Positions 7,028-13,356 of a stretch of 18,127 bases of DNA are shown piece by piece (position 1 is the stretch's first letter; each line of letters begins with the position of its first letter). The DNA comes from Bacteroidales bacterium UBA6244 (GTDB taxonomy: Bacteria > Bacteroidota > Bacteroidia > Bacteroidales > F082), in the NCBI GenBank assembly GCA_002440885.1, contig DJVY01000089.1, positions 1-18,127 on the forward strand. Direction: 5' to 3'. A model generated the notes under the pieces. The model searched no databases. It saw nothing but the letters and a program-made list of their open reading frames with translations, and was not told the DNA's origin. A program made the translations under genes and the position numbers.

Positions 7028-7827
7028 ACCTTGAAAACATAACACGCGAGGTGGTTGCTATCTGCCAACAGGCTGGTGCATTTATCCGAAGTCAGGCTAA
7101 TGGGTTGTCGGCAACAGATATTGAGGAGAAAGGTACGCATAACCTGGTGACTTATGTGGACAAGGAATCAGAAAACATGATTGTGGAATCGCTCACAGGA
7201 TTGGTAGAAGGAGCTGGATTTATTGCGGAAGAGAAAAGCGATTTACCACGGGGCGATATTTTCAACTGGATAATTGACCCATTGGACGGCACAACCAATT
7301 TTATTCACGGTATCCCGGTGTATTCCATATCAGTTGCTCTGATCAAAGGTAACGAACTCCTCATTGGTGTAGTTTACGAAATAAACCTCGATGAGTGCTT
7401 CTATGCCTGGAAAGCAGGTGGAGCATGGCTCAACGGACAACCTATTCACGTTTCTCCTGCCGCCGACCTCAATCAATCGCTTATTGCCACCGGGTTTCCT
7501 TACTACGACTACAGCATGCTTCCCGCCTACCTCGATCTTCTTGGCGATTTAATGCAATCAACACGCGGGGTGAGGCGTTTGGGAAGTGCGGCTGTAGATT
7601 TGGCCTATGTGGCTTGTGGTCGTTTTGAGCTTTTTTACGAGTATGGCCTGCACCCGTGGGATGTAGCTGCCGGCGTTCTTATTGTAGAGGAAGCAGGCGG
7701 CAAAGTAACTGATTTTAAACTTGGTAATGATTTCATTTTCGGGTTTCAAATCATAGCATCAAATACACTTACCCATGATACTTTCCACGAAAAGCTGAAA
7801 AAATATTTCATCGACAACCGGGATTAG
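7024..7827 (+). CDS. Inositol monophosphatase family protein (SuhB-like)
   Basis: A 267-residue cytosolic enzyme of the Mg2+-dependent, Li+-sensitive phosphatase superfamily. Metal-binding residues are visible: E69/E70 in GFIAEEKS, motif A IIDPLDGTTNF (D85, D88, G89, T90), and motif B LHPWDVAAG (D213). SISVAL after motif A and VEEAGGKVTD near the C-terminus are also typical. Length is standard for SuhB/IMPase (about 265). It probably hydrolyses myo-inositol 1-phosphate or another small sugar phosphate; CysQ-type 3'-phosphoadenosine phosphatase seems less likely given the overall SuhB-like pattern. Its ATG overlaps the lgt-family stop in an ATGA, so the two are translationally coupled. The DUF2061 gene follows after 50 bases. 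No inositol pathway genes are nearby. Confidence 0.92.
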   Translation: MNLENITREVVAICQQAGAFIRSQANGLSATDIEEKGTHNLVTYVDKESENMIVESLTGLVEGAGFIAEEKSDLPRGDIFNWIIDPLDGTTNFIHGIPVYSISVALIKGNELLIGVVYEINLDECFYAWKAGGAWLNGQPIHVSPAADLNQSLIATGFPYYDYSMLPAYLDLLGDLMQSTRGVRRLGSAAVDLAYVACGRFELFYEYGLHPWDVAAGVLIVEEAGGKVTDFKLGNDFIFGFQIIASNTLTHDTFHEKLKKYFIDNRD

Positions 7828-7877
7828 CCGATAAACCAAAAATATTTAATATTGTACAAAAATTCTTTGCCTTGACT

Positions 7878-8207
7878 ATGAGAAACGCGCGTCAGATACC
7901 ACCACAAGAAAAAGACAGTCCGACCCGGAGCATCCTTAAATCGCTTAGCTGGCGACTGGTTGCCTCCGGTGCAACCTTTATCATCAGCTTTGTGATATTC
8001 AGAAGGTATACCGAAAAAACCTACTCTGAAATCTTTGAAACGGCCACTGTTATCACCAGCATCGAAATGGTTGCAAAGCTTTTGTTGTATTACCTGCACG
8101 AAAGGCTCTGGACCAACATCGTATGGGGTAAGTATTGGCATCGACAGGCACTTCGGAAACGCTATAAAAGCATACATAAAAAACGCCCCATAAAAGAAGA
8201 ATCATGA
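7878..8207 (+). CDS. DUF2061 domain small membrane protein
   Basis: A 109-residue protein matching the DUF2061 pattern: SILKSLSWRLVASGATFIISFVIF (first membrane helix), then SIEMVAKLLLYYLHERLWTNIVWGK (second helix plus the conserved YYLHER-W motif), with basic tails at both ends. I chose the ATG at 7878 over an in-frame TTG two codons upstream. The molecular role of DUF2061 is not known to me; in some bacteria it is fused or adjacent to sulfate-assimilation genes, which are absent here. Its stop overlaps the start of the NfeD-type protease by 4 bases (ATGA), a strong sign of coupled translation. It lies 50 bases after the SuhB-like gene without a visible promoter, so it is probably part of the same operon. 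Confidence 0.85.
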   Translation: MRNARQIPPQEKDSPTRSILKSLSWRLVASGATFIISFVIFRRYTEKTYSEIFETATVITSIEMVAKLLLYYLHERLWTNIVWGKYWHRQALRKRYKSIHKKRPIKEES

Positions 8208-9559
8208 AAAATATACTTACCAGATTTAGTGTCTTGTTGGCCTTCCTGCTTTCAGGATCAGTTACCTCACTCGCCTCCTCAGATAGCAGTTCAACACTGG
8301 TTTACACTTTCGACATCAAAGAAATGATAGCACCTCCGGTATGGCGAACCACGAAAAACGCGATAAACGAAGCGGAGAAGCTGAATGCCGACCTGATTAT
8401 CATTCACATGAACACCTACGGGGGCACGCTTGATGATGCAGATTCGATAAGAACAAAAATTCTGACCACAAATATTCCCGTGTACGTATTCATCGATAAA
8501 AACGCGGCTTCTGCCGGAGCGCTTATCAGCATTGCCTGCGATAGTATCTTCATGGCTCCCGGGTCGAGCATTGGTGCCGCAACGGTTGTGAATCAAACCG
8601 GAGAACAGATGCCGGATAAATACCAGAGCTACATGCGCTCGATGATGCGTGCTACAGCCGAGGCCAAAAACAGAAATCCGGATATCGCTCAGGCTATGGT
8701 CGACCCAAAAGTATCTGTTCCCGGCATCAGCGACTCTGGACAAGTACTAACTTTTACGGTGAGTGAGGCCATCAAACACAACTATTGTGAAGCTCAGGTA
8801 GAAGGGATTCCTGAACTGTTAAAACATGCCGGATTAGATGATTACACTTTGGTAAAACACGAACTCTCGGCCACAGATACAATAATAGGATGGCTAATCA
8901 ATCCGTTTGTCAGCGGCATACTAATCATGTTGATCATCGGCGGTATTTATTTTGAATTACAAACTCCCGGAATTGGTTTTCCCCTTGCCGCCGCAGTCGT
9001 TGCCGCCGTTCTCTATTTTGCCCCACTGTATCTGGAAGGCCTGGCCGCCAATTGGGAAATCATCATTTTTATTATCGGAGTCATTCTCATCGCTGTTGAA
9101 ATATTTGCGATCCCCGGTTTCGGCGTGGCCGGTGTGCTTGGGCTTGTCCTCATGATTACTGGTCTTACCCTGAGCATGGTTTCCAATATCGAAACAGACA
9201 ACATCACGGTTAACCTTTCTCAAATCACAAAAGCCCTTTCCATTGTAATTATAGCCTTTTTTCTGGCCATAGCCGGAAGCATATACCTCAGCAAGAAGCT
9301 CTTCACCAGTCATGCGTTTGGAAATCTGGCCCTGACAAAAACCCAACAGGCCGGCGAAGGATATACCTCTGCCTCAAAAGAATATCAGAAAATGATTGGA
9401 AGAAATGCAACCGCCTACACCGACTTAAGACCTGCGGGTAAAATTATTGTCGATAACGAATTGTTTGATGCCACCGCACGTACAGGCATGATTGAGAAGA
9501 ATAGCGAGGTTGTTGTAACAGGTTATGTTAATGCACAACTTGTCGTGAAAAAAATTTAG
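8204..9559 (+). CDS. NfeD family membrane-bound serine protease (ClpP-like)
   Basis: A 451-residue protein with three parts. A signal peptide (about 1-25, MKNILTRFSVLLAFLL) precedes a ClpP/crotonase-fold protease domain (about 30-220). In this domain NTYGG is followed by NAASAGALISIACDSIFMAP, with candidate nucleophile S103, then GSSIGAATVV; K139 is a candidate for the general-base lysine. Next come four or five membrane helices (about 229-325 and 345-365), including the NfeD segment EIFAIPGFGVAGVLG. The C-terminal OB-fold NfeD domain (about 395-451) runs from MIGRNATAYTDLRPAGKI to the end. In archaeal PH1510 this protease cuts the C-terminus of a stomatin partner. Here no slipin/stomatin gene is adjacent; the gene is coupled by a 4-base overlap to DUF2061. 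Length fits the long NfeD class. Membrane quality control is the likely role. Confidence 0.92.
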   Translation: MKNILTRFSVLLAFLLSGSVTSLASSDSSSTLVYTFDIKEMIAPPVWRTTKNAINEAEKLNADLIIIHMNTYGGTLDDADSIRTKILTTNIPVYVFIDKNAASAGALISIACDSIFMAPGSSIGAATVVNQTGEQMPDKYQSYMRSMMRATAEAKNRNPDIAQAMVDPKVSVPGISDSGQVLTFTVSEAIKHNYCEAQVEGIPELLKHAGLDDYTLVKHELSATDTIIGWLINPFVSGILIMLIIGGIYFELQTPGIGFPLAAAVVAAVLYFAPLYLEGLAANWEIIIFIIGVILIAVEIFAIPGFGVAGVLGLVLMITGLTLSMVSNIETDNITVNLSQITKALSIVIIAFFLAIAGSIYLSKKLFTSHAFGNLALTKTQQAGEGYTSASKEYQKMIGRNATAYTDLRPAGKIIVDNELFDATARTGMIEKNSEVVVTGYVNAQLVVKKI

Positions 9560-9571
9560 CCGGTTTGGCTA
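9548..9571 (-). terminator. Small intrinsic terminator for dapB shared by two converging stops
   Basis: TAGCC (9557-9561), loop GGTTT, GGCTA (9567-9571) forms a 5-bp hairpin that contains the TAG stops of both the NfeD gene and dapB. Read on the minus strand it is followed by AA and seven Ts (9554-9548), as for an intrinsic terminator of the par-dapB operon. The stem is short; on the plus strand there is no T tract. Confidence 0.5.
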
Positions 9572-10294
9572 GGCAATAATTTCACCTACCAGGTCCTGCA
9601 TGGAGTAGTGTCCCTTGCGACCGACCACAAATTCAGCCGCCAATACTGCGCCAACTGCGAATCCACGGCGACTTTTAGCCTGATGTTCAAGCAAAATAAT
9701 GTCTTCATTTGACTCGTATTTCACCACATGCGTACCCGGAACTTCTCCTTGTCGATAACTGTTTACCTCCAGAACTGAAGCCTCGCTTTTCTTATCCAAG
9801 CTCCAACTTTCAATACCAGTTATCTCCTTGACAATCTGATTGGCTATTGTTATGGCCGTTCCACTTGGCGCATCGATTTTGTGCTTATGATGTGTTTCGC
9901 TAACTGACGGAACATAACCCGAAACTTTTGACATGATCTGAGCCAAACGCTGATTCAGGTAAAAGAAAATATTTACTCCCAGACTAAAGTTAGAAGCATA
10001 AAAGAAAGTGCCCTCCTTGACCCGACATTCCTCAATCACTTCATCCCAATGATTAAGCCAGCCTGTTGTGCCCGAAACCACAGGCATTTGATTGTCGAAG
10101 CAATACCTGTAAACCTCCAACACAGCATCCGTCTGGCTAAAATCGATTACTACAAGTTGTTCATTTTTTGGATATTGCAATGCGGTCCATTCCTCAGCCG
10201 TATTGATTCGTGCCACCACCTGATGTCCGCGATCGTTGGCTATTTGTTCTACTTCTTTGCCCATTCTGCCGTAGCCGGAAAGGATTATTTTCAT
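9569..10294 (-). CDS. dapB: 4-hydroxy-tetrahydrodipicolinate reductase
   Basis: A 241-residue cytosolic NAD(P)H-dependent enzyme of the diaminopimelate/lysine pathway, needed for peptidoglycan. Seen: the N-terminal nucleotide-binding GYGRMG (7-12), SGTTGW (74-79), ASNFSLGVNIF (100-110), and the signature ETHHKHKIDAPSGTA (133-147) with the catalytic pair H135 and K139, equivalent to the His/Lys of E. coli DapB. It is about 30 residues shorter than the E. coli enzyme, as in other Bacteroidota. The ATG at 10294 follows the DUF5683 stop by 51 bases with no obvious promoter, so it is probably the last gene of parA-parB-DUF5683-dapB. In many Bacteroidota I would expect lepB next; here the operon ends at the converging NfeD gene. 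Confidence 0.95.
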   Translation of the reverse strand: MKIILSGYGRMGKEVEQIANDRGHQVVARINTAEEWTALQYPKNEQLVVIDFSQTDAVLEVYRYCFDNQMPVVSGTTGWLNHWDEVIEECRVKEGTFFYASNFSLGVNIFFYLNQRLAQIMSKVSGYVPSVSETHHKHKIDAPSGTAITIANQIVKEITGIESWSLDKKSEASVLEVNSYRQGEVPGTHVVKYESNEDIILLEHQAKSRRGFAVGAVLAAEFVVGRKGHYSMQDLVGEIIA

Positions 10295-10345
10295 GGTAGA
10301 GTATATTAAATATTAATTTACAAGCCGTTGATGGACACAATGGGG

Positions 10346-10993
10346 TTAAAAACTTACCGTAATTCTCAGGCCGTTTGGCGCGATCGTTTGCTGGTAATTG
10401 CTCCCCTGTGGTGCTATGCTTACAGGCTGAATCATGGGATCAACCCTAACGGACAAATTATCATCCACCTCCCAATAGTACAAATGGGCATCAACAGTGG
10501 CATCGAGCATTTGCAGCACATACCACACGCCCATGATGATATAGGACAGCTCCATGTTTCGTCGGTAATAGTCGCGGATAGTCTTTAAATCATCAGAATC
10601 ATACTTGAGTGCCAGCTCATTGGTGCATTCATCCCCCAGAGTGATGGCGCACTTGTACGCTACATTGTACTTGCTATATTCCTGCCCATTAGTAATGGCA
10701 AAATACCCGGTTACACCAAAGCCGGCATAGACAATGGGCAATTTCCAGTATTTTTTATTGTAAATCTGACCCAAACCCGGGACTAGGGAGTAGAGTGTAG
10801 CTTTTTTTGGAGAGTGCAGTCGGGGTTGAGGGAGATTTTCTTTTTCAATTTTATCTAAATCCTGGCCAAAAGTTGATGAAATCGTCAGAAAAGCGAGAAC
10901 TATCAACCATGATATTTTAGAGTTAATCTTCAGGACCGTCGTTTTTAGTTTAATCCCTGAGCGCTCCGATGATGCGTTCAAGTTCTTGATCAT
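10346..10993 (-). CDS. DUF5683 domain protein, probably exported/membrane
   Basis: A 215-residue protein with the DUF5683 hallmark PKKATLYSLVPGLGQIYNKKYWKLP at about 62-86, followed by a hydrophobic IVYAGFGVTGYFAI and a second helix YIIMGVWYVLQMLDATVDAHLY. The N-terminus has a hydrophobic signal-like stretch SWLIVLAFLTISSTFGQ preceded by an unusually long polar region of about 28 residues. The only ATG in frame before the signal stretch is at 10993, which makes the gene overlap the end of parB by 44 bases. A TTG at 10981 is the nearest other conventional start. The C-terminus is a beta-rich segment ending LRITVSF. Function is unknown; the fixed place between parB and dapB, which I recall from other Bacteroidota, suggests a role near the cell envelope or division. 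Confidence 0.83.
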   Translation of the reverse strand: MIKNLNASSERSGIKLKTTVLKINSKISWLIVLAFLTISSTFGQDLDKIEKENLPQPRLHSPKKATLYSLVPGLGQIYNKKYWKLPIVYAGFGVTGYFAITNGQEYSKYNVAYKCAITLGDECTNELALKYDSDDLKTIRDYYRRNMELSYIIMGVWYVLQMLDATVDAHLYYWEVDDNLSVRVDPMIQPVSIAPQGSNYQQTIAPNGLRITVSF

Positions 10994-11846
10994 TTTTAAA
11001 GCTTATAACGATAGATCCCTGTCCCTTATTGTTTCGTTTCAGGCTAACCTTCGCGCCGAGTTTTTCGCTCAACACGGCTGGAGTCTCCAAAAATTTCTCG
11101 GGCATCGAGGCAGTTTCAACACGAACTTTTTGGGTGGGTTTTTTATCCATTGTACGCACCAACTCCTCCACCTGACGCACGTTTAGCCCTTTCGCAATGA
11201 TGGTTTTTAGAAGCGCTTCCTGCTGTTCCTCACTTTCCACGGTAATCAGGGCACGGGCATGGCCGGTGGTTATAAACCCATCGCGTAAAGCCACCTGCAC
11301 TGTCGGAGGCAGTTTAAGCAGCCGGAGGGTATTGGCAATCGAAGACCTGTTTTTCCCGATACGTTCGCTGAGCTTTTCCTGGGTAAGTTGACATTCCTCG
11401 ATAAGTCGTTGATAACTGATCGCTATTTCAATGGCGTTAAGTTCCTGGCGGTGAATATTTTCTATCAGGGCCAGTTCGAGCATCTGCTCATCGTTGGCCA
11501 CCCGAATAAAGGCCGGAACACGTTCCAGACCAGCTAGTTGTGAAGCCCGGAACCGGCGCTCTCCCGCGATGAGCTGATATTTATCGAATCCCAGCTTTCG
11601 CACGGTAATCGGCTGAATAATTCCCTGAGATTTGATAGAGTCAGCCAGCTCCCTGAGCATCATCCCATCAAAATCGGAACGAGGTTGAAAAGGATTGGTC
11701 TCAATTTTCGTCAATTCGATTTCAGCAATAGCGCCTGCCACGTAATTCCCTGAAATATCACCCGAAGTGATGTCTGTTTCAGGACTTTGCAGAATTGATT
11801 CGAGTCCTCTTCCCAAAGCGCTACGCTTTCCCTTTGTACTACTCAT
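10950..11846 (-). CDS. parB: Chromosome partitioning protein ParB (Spo0J family)
   Basis: A 298-residue DNA-binding CTPase that loads at parS sites and spreads as a clamp around the origin region. Domain order: a short basic N-terminus with the LGRGLESIL motif for ParA stimulation (11-19); the ParB/Srx CTP-binding domain with NPFQPR (51-56), GIIQPITVR (75-83) and the CTPase motif GERRFRA (95-101); ENIHRQEL (130-137); the helix-turn-helix TQEKLSERIGKNRSSIANTLRLL (about 155-177); and a C-terminal dimerisation domain from about 245. Length is normal for chromosomal ParB. The start is 2 bases from the parA stop, so the two are co-transcribed and probably coupled. I found no convincing parS (TGTTTCACGTGAAACA-like) sequence in the window. 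Confidence 0.96.
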   Translation of the reverse strand: MSSTKGKRSALGRGLESILQSPETDITSGDISGNYVAGAIAEIELTKIETNPFQPRSDFDGMMLRELADSIKSQGIIQPITVRKLGFDKYQLIAGERRFRASQLAGLERVPAFIRVANDEQMLELALIENIHRQELNAIEIAISYQRLIEECQLTQEKLSERIGKNRSSIANTLRLLKLPPTVQVALRDGFITTGHARALITVESEEQQEALLKTIIAKGLNVRQVEELVRTMDKKPTQKVRVETASMPEKFLETPAVLSEKLGAKVSLKRNNKGQGSIVISFKNDQELERIIGALRD

Positions 11847-11848
11847 AT

Positions 11849-12649
11849 TTACTCGATTATTTTATCGGCACTATTCATGGCCGTCATGTTGTTCTTTTGC
11901 AGTATCTCTCTGGCCAGATTAAGATAGTTGATAGCACCCGTACTTTCAGCATCATACATAATAATTGAATCTCCAAAACTAGGCGCTTCACCTAATTTGG
12001 TATTGCGGTTGATGATGGTTTTAAAAACCATTTGCTGAAAATGTGTTTTAACCTCATCTACCACTTGTTTCGAAAGCCTGAGACGGCTGTCGAACATGGT
12101 TAAAAGAATCCCCTCAATATCCAGATTTTGATTGAGGCGTGTCTGTACTATCTTAATGGTATTAAGTAACTTACCTAAACCCTCGAGAGCAAAATACTCG
12201 CATTGCACAGGCACAATAACAGAGTCGGCGGCACTGAGGGCATTTACTGTAATCAGACCCAATGAGGGAGAGCAATCTATGATAATAAACTGATACTTGT
12301 CTCTTACTTTATCAAGAACCTGCTTCATCATCATTTCCCTGTTGGGCATGTTGATAAGTTCGATTTCAGCACCCACCAAATCGATATGAGCCGGCAGCAG
12401 ATCCAGGTGAGGTGTTTTAGTAGGTAATATTACCTGATTCACATCCAATCCATCGATGATGCATTCGTATATGCTGGCTTGAATTTGCTTGGGATCGAAA
12501 CCAATTCCTGAGGTAGCGTTAGCCTGAGGATCTGCGTCTACTATTAAGGTTCGGTATTCAAGTACTGCCAAACTTGCAGCGAGATTTATCGAAGTCGTGG
12601 TTTTCCCCACCCCCCCTTTTTGATTGGTTACAGCAATCGTTTTTCCCAT
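11849..12649 (-). CDS. parA: Chromosome partitioning ATPase ParA (Soj family)
   Basis: A 266-residue cytosolic ATPase that binds DNA as an ATP dimer and is driven off by ParB, moving the replication origins apart. It has the deviant Walker A motif KGGVGKTTTSINLAASLA at about 10-27, with the signature lysine near the start. DADPQANATSG (about 38-48) and Walker B FIIIDCSPSLGL follow. The later segments VPVQCEYFALEGLGKL and LTMFDSRLRLSKQVVDEV are typical of Soj. There is no N-terminal helix-turn-helix extension, so it belongs to the chromosomal (type Ib-like) group rather than to plasmid ParA of the P1 type. The ATG at 12649 follows a perfect -7 box by 33 bases, making parA the first gene of the parAB-DUF5683-dapB operon. 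Confidence 0.96.
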   Translation of the reverse strand: MGKTIAVTNQKGGVGKTTTSINLAASLAVLEYRTLIVDADPQANATSGIGFDPKQIQASIYECIIDGLDVNQVILPTKTPHLDLLPAHIDLVGAEIELINMPNREMMMKQVLDKVRDKYQFIIIDCSPSLGLITVNALSAADSVIVPVQCEYFALEGLGKLLNTIKIVQTRLNQNLDIEGILLTMFDSRLRLSKQVVDEVKTHFQQMVFKTIINRNTKLGEAPSFGDSIIMYDAESTGAINYLNLAREILQKNNMTAMNSADKIIE

Positions 12650-12682
12650 TTTTATCCCCGTTTGTAAAAATTCATGTTGTCA

Positions 12683-12690
12683 CAAAAATA
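12683..12690 (-). promoter_or_regulatory. Candidate -7 box of the parAB-DUF5683-dapB operon
   Basis: On the minus strand TATTTTTG, a perfect TAnnTTTG box, ends 33 bases before the parA ATG. The -33 region is weak, with no TTG at 19-20 bases. A 5-bp inverted repeat CGTGT/ACACG with a 10-base spacer lies upstream at 12720-12739. Confidence 0.5.
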
Positions 12691-12845
12691 CATCATTGAA
12701 TTAAAACCATCGTTATATTCGTGTGAACTTATCAACACGTTAAATAATTAATAATCCTTATCAGATGTTGAAGTTTGGGGTGACTAAAGCCAACTTCCCG
12801 GACAAATTCTTTTACGATAAATAAGAAGTCAATACTGATTATCTG

Positions 12846-13199
12846 CTAGTTATCATCTTCAGCACCCAGATCTTCAAAAGAGACATCAAGCGATTCATGT
12901 GTAGAGATATCCGTTTCCTCTTCTCCGGAGAAAGGTGGTTCATTGCCTTCTACAAAACCTATGGCAGCTTCTAATCCTTCTCTAAACTTATCGAAATCTT
13001 CACCATAGAGAAAAATCTTGTGCTTCTCGTAGGTGAAATGGCCATCCGACTCATTAAAACGTCGTTTGCTCTCAGTTATGGTGATAAACAGCTCGTTTGA
13101 CCGTGTGGATTTAACATCGAAAAAATAAGTTCTTTTCCCTGCCCTCACCGATTTTGAATAAAAATCGACCCTTCTATCCTGTTTCTCTGATTCTTCCAT
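12846..13199 (-). CDS. DUF3276 / PUR-alpha-like nucleic-acid-binding protein
   Basis: A 117-residue acidic protein. Residues about 10-80 match the PUR-like fold of DUF3276: RRVDFYSKSVRAGKRTYFFD, SNELFITITESKRRF and TYEKHKIFLYGEDFDKFREG, followed by a helix AAIGFVEG. The last 30 residues are a disordered acidic tail (EEETDISTHESLDVSFEDLG). Bacteroidota and spirochaetes carry this family; the Borrelia member BpuR binds DNA and RNA and acts as a regulator. I take the ATG at 13199 rather than an in-frame TTG three codons upstream, because the N-terminus needs nothing further. A perfect -7 box lies 51 bases upstream. It is placed alone between the S8 protease and parA, with gaps of about 157 and 196 bases, so it is probably monocistronic. 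Confidence 0.9.
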   Translation of the reverse strand: MEESEKQDRRVDFYSKSVRAGKRTYFFDVKSTRSNELFITITESKRRFNESDGHFTYEKHKIFLYGEDFDKFREGLEAAIGFVEGNEPPFSGEEETDISTHESLDVSFEDLGAEDDN

Positions 13200-13250
13200 T
13201 CCGTTCAAATAAATAGTTGTTTGATTAATACTTTACTGTTTTATACAGCC

Positions 13251-13258
13251 CAAAGTTA
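13251..13258 (-). promoter_or_regulatory. Candidate -7 box of the DUF3276 gene
   Basis: On the minus strand TAACTTTG, a perfect TAnnTTTG box, ends 51 bases before the ATG. No TTG is seen at the usual -33 distance. Confidence 0.45.
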
Positions 13259-13356
13259 ACAATTATCTGTTACCCCTACTTTAAAGCCGCAGCTTTGTTG
13301 AAAAAAACCTGCTCATTGTTAATAACCGGCAACACTGTCAACTGCATCAATAACGA

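Noticed and set aside
8291..8743. 150-codon minus-strand frame opposite the NfeD protease
   Set aside because: The plus-strand reading has catalytic motifs and a signal peptide; the minus-strand translation has Cys/His/Arg-rich shadow composition and no recognisable domain.
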